A stretch of DNA of 13,041 nucleotides from Lachnospiraceae bacterium UBA3689. GTDB lineage: Bacteria > Bacillota > Clostridia > Lachnospirales > Lachnospiraceae. The notes under the pieces are model-generated. The model worked only from the letters and a program-made list of their open reading frames with translations. It had not been told where the DNA came from and did no database searches. Position 1 is the stretch's first letter. Every line of letters starts with the position of its first letter. Location of the stretch: the NCBI GenBank assembly GCA_002371465.1, contig DFIU01000014.1:1-13041 (forward strand), written 5' to 3'. Of the stretch, positions 1 through 6,542 are shown piece by piece. A program made the translations under genes and the position numbers.

Positions 1-116
1 TGTTTTTGTTTCCGTTTCAAGAAACGGTAAAGAAATTTTCGAGTTTTGTATGTGTTTCACTGTTCAGTTATCAAGGAACTTGAGTTTTATTTTGCTGTCT
101 TCTCTCGTCGACAGCA
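1..116 (-). other. 5' leader of an rRNA operon (partial, gene body outside window)
   Basis: Read on the minus strand, the segment starts about 7 nt after a strong promoter. It contains a stem-loop (arms 92-99 and 110-117, 8 bp) and then the string CCTTGATAACTGAACAGTG, a sequence type I know from pre-16S leaders and rRNA spacers of Firmicutes. A second small hairpin lies at 12-27 (7-bp arms, 2-nt loop). The 16S gene itself is not in the window, so this call rests on the leader string plus the tandem promoters. A tRNA operon leader is the main alternative. Confidence 0.65.
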
Positions 117-122
117 AGAAAT

Positions 123-151
123 AGTATATGGCTCGTTGTGACGTTTGTCAA
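123..151 (-). promoter_or_regulatory. rRNA operon promoter P2 (proximal)
   Basis: On the minus strand TTGACA (146-151) and TATACT (123-128) are separated by exactly 17 bp. An A/T-rich stretch with A-tracts (152-178) sits directly upstream of the -35 box and resembles an UP element. The expected start of transcription is near 116. A -35 consensus with optimal spacing and an UP-like tract is typical of rRNA promoters. Confidence 0.8.
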
Positions 152-243
152 CAACTTTTTTAGAAAGTTTTAAGATTTCTCAATCGCTTTCCTGCCATGT
201 TTTGTTCGGCCCGGATCAATGGTCCGTGACGCGAACGAGTGCT

Positions 244-272
244 ATCATACCGCGGGATCTCTGCCTCGTCAA
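244..272 (-). promoter_or_regulatory. rRNA operon promoter P1 (distal), overlapping the ptsH stop codon
   Basis: TTGACG (267-272) and TATGAT (244-249) on the minus strand are separated by 17 bp, with 5/6 matches in each box. The TGA stop of ptsH (269-271) lies inside the -35 hexamer. Expected start is near 237, about 120 nt upstream of the P2 start. Tandem promoters ahead of rRNA operons are common in Firmicutes. I see no terminator between ptsH and this promoter, so ptsH transcripts could also run into the rRNA leader. Confidence 0.65.
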
Positions 273-562
273 GGGGAATTTTTTAATTTCTCATAGCTCT
301 CCCGGCTCAGCTCCCGGTCAAAAGCCTCCAGAAGCCCGACCCGCGCCTCTTCCTCGTCCGGACCTTCGATCCAGACGTCCAGGACAGCCCCTTCGTATGC
401 CTTGAGCGCGATCATACCCATGAGGGATTTGCCATTTAGCTTGTCTCCATCCCTGCCGATCGTAATCTTGCTGACGTATTTTTCCGCAGCCTTGGTGATG
501 TTGGCAGCCGGTCTTGCGTGCAGTCCGATCGGACTTGTGATCTTATATTGAAAATAGACCAT
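269..562 (-). CDS. ptsH: Phosphocarrier protein HPr
   Basis: HPr passes phosphate from enzyme I to the sugar-specific EIIA proteins of the phosphotransferase system in the cytoplasm. In Firmicutes it also acts with CcpA in catabolite repression after phosphorylation on Ser46. The 97-residue product has GLHARPA with the catalytic His at residue 15 and NGKSLMG with Ser at residue 46, exactly the canonical numbering. I start at the ATG at 562 rather than an in-frame codon at 580, because AGGAGG sits 5 nt upstream and this gives the standard numbering. The protein is about 10 residues longer at the C terminus than the usual 85-88. It stands alone, without ptsI, as in several Clostridia, between a two-component system and an rRNA operon. 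Ser46 suggests it could mediate carbon control of the arabinose genes here, but I did not identify a cre site with confidence. Confidence 0.96.
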   Translation of the reverse strand: MVYFQYKITSPIGLHARPAANITKAAEKYVSKITIGRDGDKLNGKSLMGMIALKAYEGAVLDVWIEGPDEEEARVGLLEAFDRELSRESYEKLKNSP

Positions 563-598
563 TTCCACCTCCTGTATCATCCTAAGAAATACGTACTC

Positions 599-604
599 AT
601 TATA
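599..604 (-). promoter_or_regulatory. ptsH: Probable ptsH promoter -10 box
   Basis: A perfect TATAAT on the minus strand lies 37 bp upstream of the ptsH start codon, giving a leader of about 30 nt that contains the AGGAGG site. No good -35 hexamer is present at 16-18 bp spacing, so the promoter is weakly supported or depends on an activator. Confidence 0.45.
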
Positions 605-655
605 CAGGATCTTTATTGCAAAATTATGACGAAGCCGAAGATACCGCTGCTCTCA

Positions 656-766
656 TCACTCAAAAATGCCTGCAGCCCCAAGTACCTTCTCTTCAATCCT
701 CTGCAAGACATCACTTTGTCCCAGATCAATACTTGCAGCTATCATAACAATATTGCCCCAAGTCAT
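656..766 (-). CDS. Possible 36-aa small ORF or gene remnant
   Basis: The 262-bp gap between the response regulator and ptsH contains a minus-strand open frame starting at 766 that reads like ordinary protein. It has a hydrophobic stretch, then SIDLGQSDVLQRIEEKVLG, ending in a TGA. There is no convincing ribosome site before the ATG at 766 or the internal ATG at 745. A stop codon lies 18 nt upstream in frame, between TAT and TAG codons, so it is not an obvious extension of another gene. It could be a real small protein, the tail of a decayed gene, or chance. I do not recognise the family. The rest of this gap shows no other feature apart from the ptsH promoter. Confidence 0.2.
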   Translation of the reverse strand: MTWGNIVMIAASIDLGQSDVLQRIEEKVLGAAGIFE

Positions 767-824
767 CCTAGAAAAATGTTCATACTACACCGGCATTCAA
801 TCTTTCACGGGTTAAAAGACCAGT

Positions 825-1514
825 TTACTCCCCCTTAAAGTAATACCCCTTCCCCCACGCGGTCACAATGAGCGTCGGGTCCTGGGGGTCCACCTCCAGT
901 TTCTGGCGCAGCTTGCGGATGTGGACCATCACGGTATTGGCGGCGCCCCGGTAGAATTTCTCCTGCCAGACTTTCTCATAGAGCATCCTGACCGTCAGCA
1001 CCTTCCCCGCCTGTTGCATAAAGTAAGCCAACATCTGGAATTCCGTGTCTGTCAGGCGGACCTCTTTTCCATCCTGCTTTGCCCTGTGGTTGCTCAGATC
1101 CAGTTCAATACCCCACTTCCGGATGTATACCGGATTTGCTTCTTCCGGGATTTTCTGCGTCCGTCTTAAGATCGCCCCAATTCGCATGATCAGTTCCCTG
1201 AGGGAAAAGGGCTTGGTCAGATAGTCGTCCCCTCCGGCGCCAAAGCCCTGAACCAGGTCCTCCTCTTCCGACTTTGCCGTCAGAAAGAGGATGGGGACGT
1301 CGGATTTCTTGCGGATATCCCGGCAGACCTCATAGCCGGACATGCCCGGCATCATCACGTCCATAATAATCAGGTCGATCTCACTGCTGAATTGAATCAG
1401 GGCATCCGACCCATTTTCCGCGCAGAGGACGTCATAGCCCTCCTGCTGCAAAAGTTCGCGGACGGATTCCCGGATCTCCGCTTCATCTTCAACCACCAAC
1501 AATTTCTGTTTCAT
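825..1514 (-). CDS. OmpR/PhoB-family response regulator
   Basis: This DNA-binding regulator is activated by phosphorylation from the adjacent kinase. The 229-residue product has an N-terminal receiver domain (about 3-115) with the acidic pocket E9/D10, phospho-acceptor Asp52 in MDVMMPG, Thr79 and Lys101 in LTKPF. A C-terminal winged-helix domain (about 130-227) has the typical LTDTEFQMLAYF and HIRKLRQKLE segments. I take the ATG at 1514, which has AAGGTG about 6 nt upstream, over the GTG at 1523 three codons earlier. The gene overlaps the 3' end of the kinase by 26 bp, so the two are probably translationally coupled. A 10-bp-spaced TAAGA direct repeat upstream of the kinase gene and again at 10320 is the natural candidate for its binding site. 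The target genes cannot be read from the protein. Confidence 0.95.
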   Translation of the reverse strand: MKQKLLVVEDEAEIRESVRELLQQEGYDVLCAENGSDALIQFSSEIDLIIMDVMMPGMSGYEVCRDIRKKSDVPILFLTAKSEEEDLVQGFGAGGDDYLTKPFSLRELIMRIGAILRRTQKIPEEANPVYIRKWGIELDLSNHRAKQDGKEVRLTDTEFQMLAYFMQQAGKVLTVRMLYEKVWQEKFYRGAANTVMVHIRKLRQKLEVDPQDPTLIVTAWGKGYYFKGE

Positions 1515-2862
1515 TGCTCTCACCTTCTTCCCCCTCTCCCCTGTCGATCGGGAAGACCAGCGTCATCGCGTATTCCAGCTTTTCCGACTCCTTTCTTACT
1601 TTCGACTTGCCCTTTATCAGCCGCATCATATTGGAAATATTTCTTGTTCCAATCCCGGTCCCATGATTGGACATCTCCTGGTAGGCAATCTTATTTTCGA
1701 CCGTAAAGGAAACGGTCTCATCCGTACAGTTGGAATAGATCTCGATGCAGGACCCCGGCTCCGCGTATTTTTCGATATTGGAAAGAAGATTGGACACGAT
1801 CCGGCTCATAAAGGAAGGAGAAAAGCGCACCGGCACCTCTGGAAAATCCAGTCGGTCCGTATTGACCTCAAAGCCCTCCTCCTTAAGCATCAGAATGAGT
1901 TCCGAAAAATGATCGCCAAAAGCGGACCTGGTCCGCTCCGGTCCCAGAAGGCTCACCTTGGTTTTATCATTTAAAATGAAACTGTCGAACAGATCGTCGG
2001 TCATCTCCCCCAGCTCAAGGGTCGTCTCCTTGATCTTGTCCAGGTAAGTCCCGACCTCTTTCATGGTCTGCGCCCTCTGCGCCAGCTCCAGATAATTCAA
2101 AATAATCGTAATCGGCGTCCTTAAATCATGGGAGACCCCGCTGACGAATTCCTGCCTCTCTTTCTCCCGCTTCTCCCGCTTGCGGTTCAAGTCCAGCAGT
2201 TCCGCTCTGGCGCGATCCACCTGGAAGGCAAGATGGGACAGCTCATCCGCCCCTTTCACCGTAATCGGATGGTTCAGATCCAGGTCCTGGGCAGTTGCAG
2301 CAACCGAAATTTCCGAATCCAAGAGCCGAATCCGCCTAATCACCTTGCGAATGCCCAGAGTCAAGATGACAATCCAGACCAGCACGCTGACCATCAGACA
2401 GGCGAGGCGGACAGATTGATAGAGTCTGGAAACAGCCCCGGTATCGATAAAGACATCCACGGTCCTGCCTTTTAAAGTCAGAGGCATAGTGAAAGATGAG
2501 GTTAGATGCGCCTCAACGCTGTCGGTCCGATAGGTGTAGTAGGCAGTGACATCTGTCCGGTACTCAAGAAGGACCTGTCTTTTATCCGTAATCAGAATCC
2601 CCGGAATCTTATGATCATCAGCCCATTTTTTCAGCTCAAAGCTGTTTTCAAGACCGTAATCATGGTCATCGATATACTTTTGATACGCATCAACGTAGGG
2701 TTCTTCTTTCCGGCAGACATAGTCTGTGCGGATCAGCTCAAGGGTCACCACTTGCTGCGACAACCACTCCAACACCGCAAACAGCACCACTGCCACCGAA
2801 AAGCCCAGTAGAAAATAGAGCAAAATCTGATTTCTGATCGTCTGTCTCCTCGTCTCCTGCAT
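1489..2862 (-). CDS. Membrane sensor histidine kinase
   Basis: The 457-residue kinase pairs with the overlapping response regulator. It has a first membrane helix (about 12-35), an extracellular segment of about 115 residues, a second helix (about 151-171) and a HAMP-like linker. The HisKA segment is SGVSHDLRTP with the phospho-acceptor His245. The ATP-binding part has an N-box SNLLSNIEKY (Asn358, Asn362) and a glycine box HGTGIGTRN (about 400-408). A separate DxGxG (G1) box is not visible and the ATP lid is short, as in some reduced Firmicutes kinases. The start at 2862 has GAGGGGTGG 4 nt upstream. The kinase precedes the regulator, the reverse of the more usual order. The stimulus is unknown. 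Its moderate-sized external domain has no motif I recognise. Confidence 0.93.
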   Translation of the reverse strand: MQETRRQTIRNQILLYFLLGFSVAVVLFAVLEWLSQQVVTLELIRTDYVCRKEEPYVDAYQKYIDDHDYGLENSFELKKWADDHKIPGILITDKRQVLLEYRTDVTAYYTYRTDSVEAHLTSSFTMPLTLKGRTVDVFIDTGAVSRLYQSVRLACLMVSVLVWIVILTLGIRKVIRRIRLLDSEISVAATAQDLDLNHPITVKGADELSHLAFQVDRARAELLDLNRKREKREKERQEFVSGVSHDLRTPITIILNYLELAQRAQTMKEVGTYLDKIKETTLELGEMTDDLFDSFILNDKTKVSLLGPERTRSAFGDHFSELILMLKEEGFEVNTDRLDFPEVPVRFSPSFMSRIVSNLLSNIEKYAEPGSCIEIYSNCTDETVSFTVENKIAYQEMSNHGTGIGTRNISNMMRLIKGKSKVRKESEKLEYAMTLVFPIDRGEGEEGESNETEIVGG

Positions 2863-2893
2863 AAAACCACCCCTCGAATCCTTTTTAGGTTCT

Positions 2894-2922
2894 ATTATCG
2901 GTGCAAAGCAACGGCGTGTAAA
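2894..2922 (-). promoter_or_regulatory. Promoter of the kinase-regulator operon
   Basis: TTTACA (2917-2922) and GATAAT (2894-2899) on the minus strand are 17 bp apart, each matching 5/6 of the consensus. Expected start is near 2887, giving a leader of about 25 nt. The TAAGA direct repeat at 2940-2960 lies about 18 bp upstream of the -35 box, a position suited to activation by an OmpR-type regulator. Confidence 0.6.
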
Positions 2923-2939
2923 TACGAGGGAGACAATTA

Positions 2940-2960
2940 TAAGAATTATTAAGATTTAAA
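2940..2960. promoter_or_regulatory. Putative response-regulator binding site (10-bp TAAGA direct repeat), copy A
   Basis: On the plus strand TAAGA occurs at 2940-2944 and 2950-2954, exactly one helical turn apart, followed by TTTAAA. Bases 2941-2960 match 10321-10340 at 18 of 20 positions. OmpR-family regulators typically bind such 10-11 bp direct repeats; the pneumococcal CiaR box uses similar TTTAAG half-sites at an 11-bp period. Relative to its downstream gene, this copy is in the opposite orientation to the copy at 10320. Binding by the adjacent regulator is inference. Confidence 0.45.
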
Positions 2961-3002
2961 GAGGCTCTCTTTGCCGCCCCTTTCGACATCCTTTATCAAA
3001 AG

Positions 3003-3046
3003 AAGGAGCCGCGAAGAAACGTAACGTCATTTCTTGGCAACTCCTT
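3003..3046 (-). terminator. Probable terminator of the arabinofuranosidase operon
   Basis: Arms 3003-3019 and 3030-3046 pair at 14 of 17 positions around a 10-nt loop, 49 bp past the abfA stop codon. On the minus strand the stem is followed by CTTTTGAT, a modest U-tract. On the plus strand TTTT also follows the stem, but no plus-strand gene ends here. Confidence 0.5.
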
Positions 3047-3094
3047 TTGAAGGAAAGATTTATGAACATAGAGCAAACTCTATTTCAACCCGTT

Positions 3095-4615
3095 TTATTT
3101 GCCCAGCCGGATCACGTTCCAGGAAGCCCTGTGAAGAAGTCCGGTCAGAACGCCATCCTCCACCTTGGACTGCTGCACGATCTTCGGCGCAACCTGCTCA
3201 CCCAGAGCGGTGTTGACTGCCTTTAAGTCGTCATGTTCCAGGACGATATGTTCCCTGACCTTGTAATCGCCAAAGCTGCGGATATCAGCCTCAAGCTCCA
3301 CATCCTTATCCAAAGTCCGGTTGACCGCAAAGATGCTGATCTCCTCTTTTTCCGGGTTGTAGACGACAACACTTTCGCAGTCCGTAACCTCATCATGGTT
3401 CTTCGTCGCGTGCCTGGTCTGATGGATGGACGGAACCAGGACAATGCCCCTGCCGTAGGTGGATGCGTGCATGAAAGGATAGAAGATCGTCTGCCGGTAG
3501 GACTTGCCGCCCCCGGCTTCCGTCATGATCGGAGCAATGACATTGACCAGCTGAGCCAGGCAAGCCATCTTGACCCGGTCCGCGTGCTTCATCAACGTAA
3601 TCAGAAGCAGACCTACCATCAGGGCATCTTCAAAGTTGTACTGATCCTCCAGCAGGCTGGGATGATGCTGCCAGGGATGGTTCTGCATGATATCGTCGTC
3701 TTCTTCATTGGAATGGAACCAGACATTCCACTCGTCAAAGCTCAAATTGATATCTTTTTTGCCCCGCTTCTTAGCCTTTACATAATCGCAGGTCGCAATC
3801 ACGGTGCGGATGAAACGGTCCATATCGTCGGATCCGGCAAGATAGTCGACCGTATCGTTGTCCCGGTTGCCATAGTAATTGTGCATGGAGACATAGTCGA
3901 CATAGTCATAGGTATGTTCCAGAGTGGTCGCTTCCCACTCCGGGAAGGTCGGCATATCGACGTTGGAACTGCCGCAGGACACCAGCTCGATACCGGGATC
4001 GATCAGCTTCATCGCCTTAGCAGTCTCTTCCGCCAGTCTGCCGTACTCCTCCGCCGTCTTGTGCCCGATCTGCCAGGGACCGTCCATCTCATTGCCCAGG
4101 CACCAGACCTTAATGTCATAGGGGTCCCGGTCCCCGTGGGCGATCCGCAGGTCCGAATAGCGGGTCCCCGCCGGATGGTTGCAGTATTCCAGCAGGTTCA
4201 GGGCGTCCTGGACGCCGCGCGTTCCCAGGTTCACCGCCATCATCACAGAGGAATCCACCTTCTTAGTCCATTTGCTGAACTCCTGGATTCCAATCTGATT
4301 GGATTCAGTGCTTCTCCAGGCAAGATCCAGCCGCTTGGGACGCCGATCCCGGGGACCGACAGAGTCTTCCCACCGGAAACCGGATACAAAGTTGCCGCCC
4401 GGATAGCGGATGATCGGCACATTCAGTTCCCGGACCAGGTCCATGACATCCTTGCGGAAACCGTCCTCATCCGAAAGAGGATGCCCCGGCTGATAGATGC
4501 CGTCGTAGACCGCCCTCCCCAGATGCTCGATGAAGGATCCAAAGAGTCTCTTGTCGACTTCCGATAACTGATAATCCTTATCCAGAACCATCTTGATTCT
4601 TCCCATTTCAGACAT
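3095..4615 (-). CDS. abfA: Alpha-L-arabinofuranosidase, glycoside hydrolase family 51
   Basis: GH51 enzymes release terminal non-reducing L-arabinofuranosyl residues from arabinan, arabinoxylan fragments and arabino-oligosaccharides, with retention of configuration. The 506-residue product has the catalytic (beta/alpha)8 barrel with acid/base Glu176 in CLGNEMDGPW and nucleophile Glu295 in LSFDEWNVW. The conserved FGSFIEHLGRAVYDGIY and IIRYPGGNFVSGF segments are near the N terminus, followed by a C-terminal beta domain. Length and catalytic positions are almost those of the Geobacillus enzyme (about 502 residues, E175/E294). There is no signal peptide, so it works inside the cell on imported oligosaccharides. 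I start at 4615, which has GAGGTGA just upstream. It is the last gene of the transporter operon, 57 bp after the second permease, and a hairpin terminator follows it. Confidence 0.96.
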   Translation of the reverse strand: MSEMGRIKMVLDKDYQLSEVDKRLFGSFIEHLGRAVYDGIYQPGHPLSDEDGFRKDVMDLVRELNVPIIRYPGGNFVSGFRWEDSVGPRDRRPKRLDLAWRSTESNQIGIQEFSKWTKKVDSSVMMAVNLGTRGVQDALNLLEYCNHPAGTRYSDLRIAHGDRDPYDIKVWCLGNEMDGPWQIGHKTAEEYGRLAEETAKAMKLIDPGIELVSCGSSNVDMPTFPEWEATTLEHTYDYVDYVSMHNYYGNRDNDTVDYLAGSDDMDRFIRTVIATCDYVKAKKRGKKDINLSFDEWNVWFHSNEEDDDIMQNHPWQHHPSLLEDQYNFEDALMVGLLLITLMKHADRVKMACLAQLVNVIAPIMTEAGGGKSYRQTIFYPFMHASTYGRGIVLVPSIHQTRHATKNHDEVTDCESVVVYNPEKEEISIFAVNRTLDKDVELEADIRSFGDYKVREHIVLEHDDLKAVNTALGEQVAPKIVQQSKVEDGVLTGLLHRASWNVIRLGK

Positions 4616-4672
4616 AAGTCACCTCTCAGTAATCAATATTGTCGTTCGTAACAGATTCATGCTCGCATTGTA

Positions 4673-5551
4673 TCAGCCCTTCACCGCTCCTGCCGTCATT
4701 CCTTCAATAAAATACTTCTGGAAAGCGACGAACAGGATGAAGATGGGGATAATGGAGAAGAAAGCCCCTACAATCAACAGGCTGTAGTTATCTCCATACG
4801 GATTGATCAGGGTATTTAAGCCCAGGGTCAGCGTATACTTCTCCGAAGACCGGATGACCAGCAGGGGCCACATGTAATTGTTCCAGGAATTCATCCCATT
4901 TAAAATCGCCATCGCCGCAAACGCCGGCTTCATGATCGGCATAATGAGTTTAAAGAAAATGCCGTACTCCGTACAGCCGTCGATTCTGCCCGCTTCTATC
5001 AGAGATTTGGGCATGCCCAACAGGTACTGACGGAAGAAGAAAATGGTGGATGCGTGCGCCAGGAAGGGCAAAACGATCGCTGCATAATTGTCCATGAGTC
5101 CCCAGTCGGACATCTGCTGATAGAGGGGCAGCATGATGACTTCAAAGGGAACGGACATGATGGCAAGAACAATGACAAAGAGGAAGTTCCTGCCCTTAAA
5201 TTCATAGGCGGAAAATCCATATGCCACAAAGGCGCTGACCAGAAGGGTCAACAGGACCGTAATAACCGTCAGGATCAAGGAGTTGCGAAACCAGATCCAG
5301 TAATCGTGATCACCGAAGAACAGGAGCTTGTAGTTGCTCAGTCCCCAATGACTGAACTCAGGATTTAAATTAAGTCCGTATTGCAGCAGTTCCTCCCCAG
5401 GCTTCCAGCTGGCGACAAACAGGGCATAGATGGGGGCGATGATCAAAAGGGCAAGGACCGTAAAGAGGACCAGCAGCCCGGCGATCTTGCCGGTATCATG
5501 GGACCCTTTCTTCATTTTCTCTTGTTTCATCGGGACTGTTTCCTCTGCCAT
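4673..5551 (-). CDS. Sugar ABC transporter permease, AraQ/MalG type
   Basis: This is the second membrane subunit of a carbohydrate uptake-1 ABC importer. The 292-residue product has a hydrophilic charged N terminus, six predicted membrane segments (the first about 24-46) and the permease EAA loop near residues 186-207 (IEAGRIDGCTEYGIFFKLIM), which contacts the ATPase. It ends in the GMTAGAVKG tail typical of MalG-like permeases. I start at the ATG at 5551 because GGAGGAGG lies 6 nt upstream and the preceding permease stops one base before it. The frame continues to 5581, but that start would overlap the upstream gene. Linkage to abfA suggests arabino-oligosaccharides as substrate, like AraQ of Bacillus. 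Confidence 0.94.
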   Translation of the reverse strand: MAEETVPMKQEKMKKGSHDTGKIAGLLVLFTVLALLIIAPIYALFVASWKPGEELLQYGLNLNPEFSHWGLSNYKLLFFGDHDYWIWFRNSLILTVITVLLTLLVSAFVAYGFSAYEFKGRNFLFVIVLAIMSVPFEVIMLPLYQQMSDWGLMDNYAAIVLPFLAHASTIFFFRQYLLGMPKSLIEAGRIDGCTEYGIFFKLIMPIMKPAFAAMAILNGMNSWNNYMWPLLVIRSSEKYTLTLGLNTLINPYGDNYSLLIVGAFFSIIPIFILFVAFQKYFIEGMTAGAVKG

Positions 5552-5552
5552 A

Positions 5553-6437
5553 TCACGCCTCCTCCGAATCAAATGTTCCATTTACTTTCAGCTGAATCAG
5601 ATTGACAACCATCACCAGGATCAAAAGAACAATGCCGACCGCGCAGGCGTAACCCATTGCCCGCTTTTCAATCCCCTGCCGGTACAGATAGCCGACAATC
5701 GTCATCCCAATGTAGTTGGGAGAATTGTTTCCCTTCCACAGCATAAAGGACTCCAGGAACATTGACAGGCCGGCATAGATGCTGATGGTCAGGACATAGA
5801 TTGTGGTCGGTTTTACCAGAGGAATCGTAATCTGACGGAACTGCTGCCACTTGGACGCGCCGTCGATATCCGCCGCCTCATAAAGTTCCTGCGGAATGGA
5901 CTGGATTCCAGCCAAAAAGTACATGATATTGACGCCCGTCCACCTCCAGCAGCAAAGCAGGAGCAGGGCAAAAAATCCAGTGTCGCCGCGCTTAAGCCAC
6001 TTAATCGGAGCTGCCCCGAAGAGTCCGATCAGCTGATTCATCAGCGCCTGATCCGACTCCCCGAACATCAGCCGAAAAACCGTACCTGCGACGACGACCG
6101 AAGTCAGCGCCGGCAGGAAGTAGATCGATTTAAACAAGTTGGGACGCTTCATCAGATGGGAATTCAGCAGCACCGCAAAGAGCATCGGAAAGGGAATCAA
6201 GAGCAGCAGTGTAAAAAAGGTGTATTTGACGCTGTTCTTCACCGCGATCCAGAAGATCCGGTCGCCCATGATCCTCTGGTAGTTGGACAAGCCAACCCAT
6301 TGATTTTTCATAGTATCCTGAAAACTTAAGAGGATGCCCTTAAACACAGGACCGATCCAAAACAGGAGGACCGTCAGCACAAAAGGAAGCACAAACACAT
6401 AAGGTGCTGCTTTCTGAGAATAAAACAACTTTTTCAT
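5553..6437 (-). CDS. Sugar ABC transporter permease, AraP/MalF type
   Basis: This is the first membrane subunit of the importer. The 294-residue product has six hydrophobic segments (first about 13-33) and an EAA loop at about 187-208 (EAADIDGASKWQQFRQITIP). The start is taken at 6437, where AGGAGA is 6 nt upstream and the protein opens MKKLFYSQKAAPYVF, a common beginning in this family. The longer frame to 6515 would run back through the intergenic hairpin. It lies 105 bp after the binding-protein gene, and that gap contains two hairpins. It pairs with the AraQ-like permease, whose start codon follows its stop by one base. Confidence 0.94.
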   Translation of the reverse strand: MKKLFYSQKAAPYVFVLPFVLTVLLFWIGPVFKGILLSFQDTMKNQWVGLSNYQRIMGDRIFWIAVKNSVKYTFFTLLLLIPFPMLFAVLLNSHLMKRPNLFKSIYFLPALTSVVVAGTVFRLMFGESDQALMNQLIGLFGAAPIKWLKRGDTGFFALLLLCCWRWTGVNIMYFLAGIQSIPQELYEAADIDGASKWQQFRQITIPLVKPTTIYVLTISIYAGLSMFLESFMLWKGNNSPNYIGMTIVGYLYRQGIEKRAMGYACAVGIVLLILVMVVNLIQLKVNGTFDSEEA

Positions 6438-6468
6438 CCGGAATCTCCTCACCTTATTAATACGAAGA

Positions 6469-6493
6469 GCGCGAACCGCATGGCGGCTCGCGC
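6469..6493 (-). other. Intercistronic GC-rich hairpin between binding protein and permease
   Basis: Arms 6469-6479 and 6483-6493 form an 11-bp stem (one G-U on the minus-strand RNA) with a 3-nt loop. No U-tract follows, so it is unlikely to be a full terminator. Hairpins in this position are known to protect the upstream binding-protein mRNA from 3' decay, raising its level over the permeases. That role is inferred here. Confidence 0.5.
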
Positions 6494-6519
6494 CCCTTCT
6501 TACAACCTGTTCCAATCAG

Positions 6520-6537
6520 CTCTCATTCAGATGAGAG
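6520..6537 (-). other. Second intercistronic hairpin directly after the binding-protein gene
   Basis: Arms 6520-6526 (CTCTCAT) and 6531-6537 (ATGAGAG) are a perfect 7-bp stem with a 4-nt loop, 5 bp past the stop codon of the binding protein. There is no U-tract. With the hairpin at 6469 it makes a double-hairpin gap. Confidence 0.45.
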
Positions 6538-6542
6538 AGCCG

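Noticed and set aside
168..178. TTTTAAGATTT resembling the TAAGA regulator site
   Set aside because: There is only one half-site, within the AT-rich UP-like region of the rRNA promoter, so it is likely chance.
2936..2941. TATAAT on the minus strand near the kinase promoter
   Set aside because: No -35 hexamer lies 16-18 bp upstream. The bases are part of the AT-rich region at the TAAGA repeat.
3233..4567. 444-codon open frame on the plus strand
   Set aside because: It is exactly antisense to the GH51 gene, has no ribosome site or family signature, and follows from that gene's codon bias.
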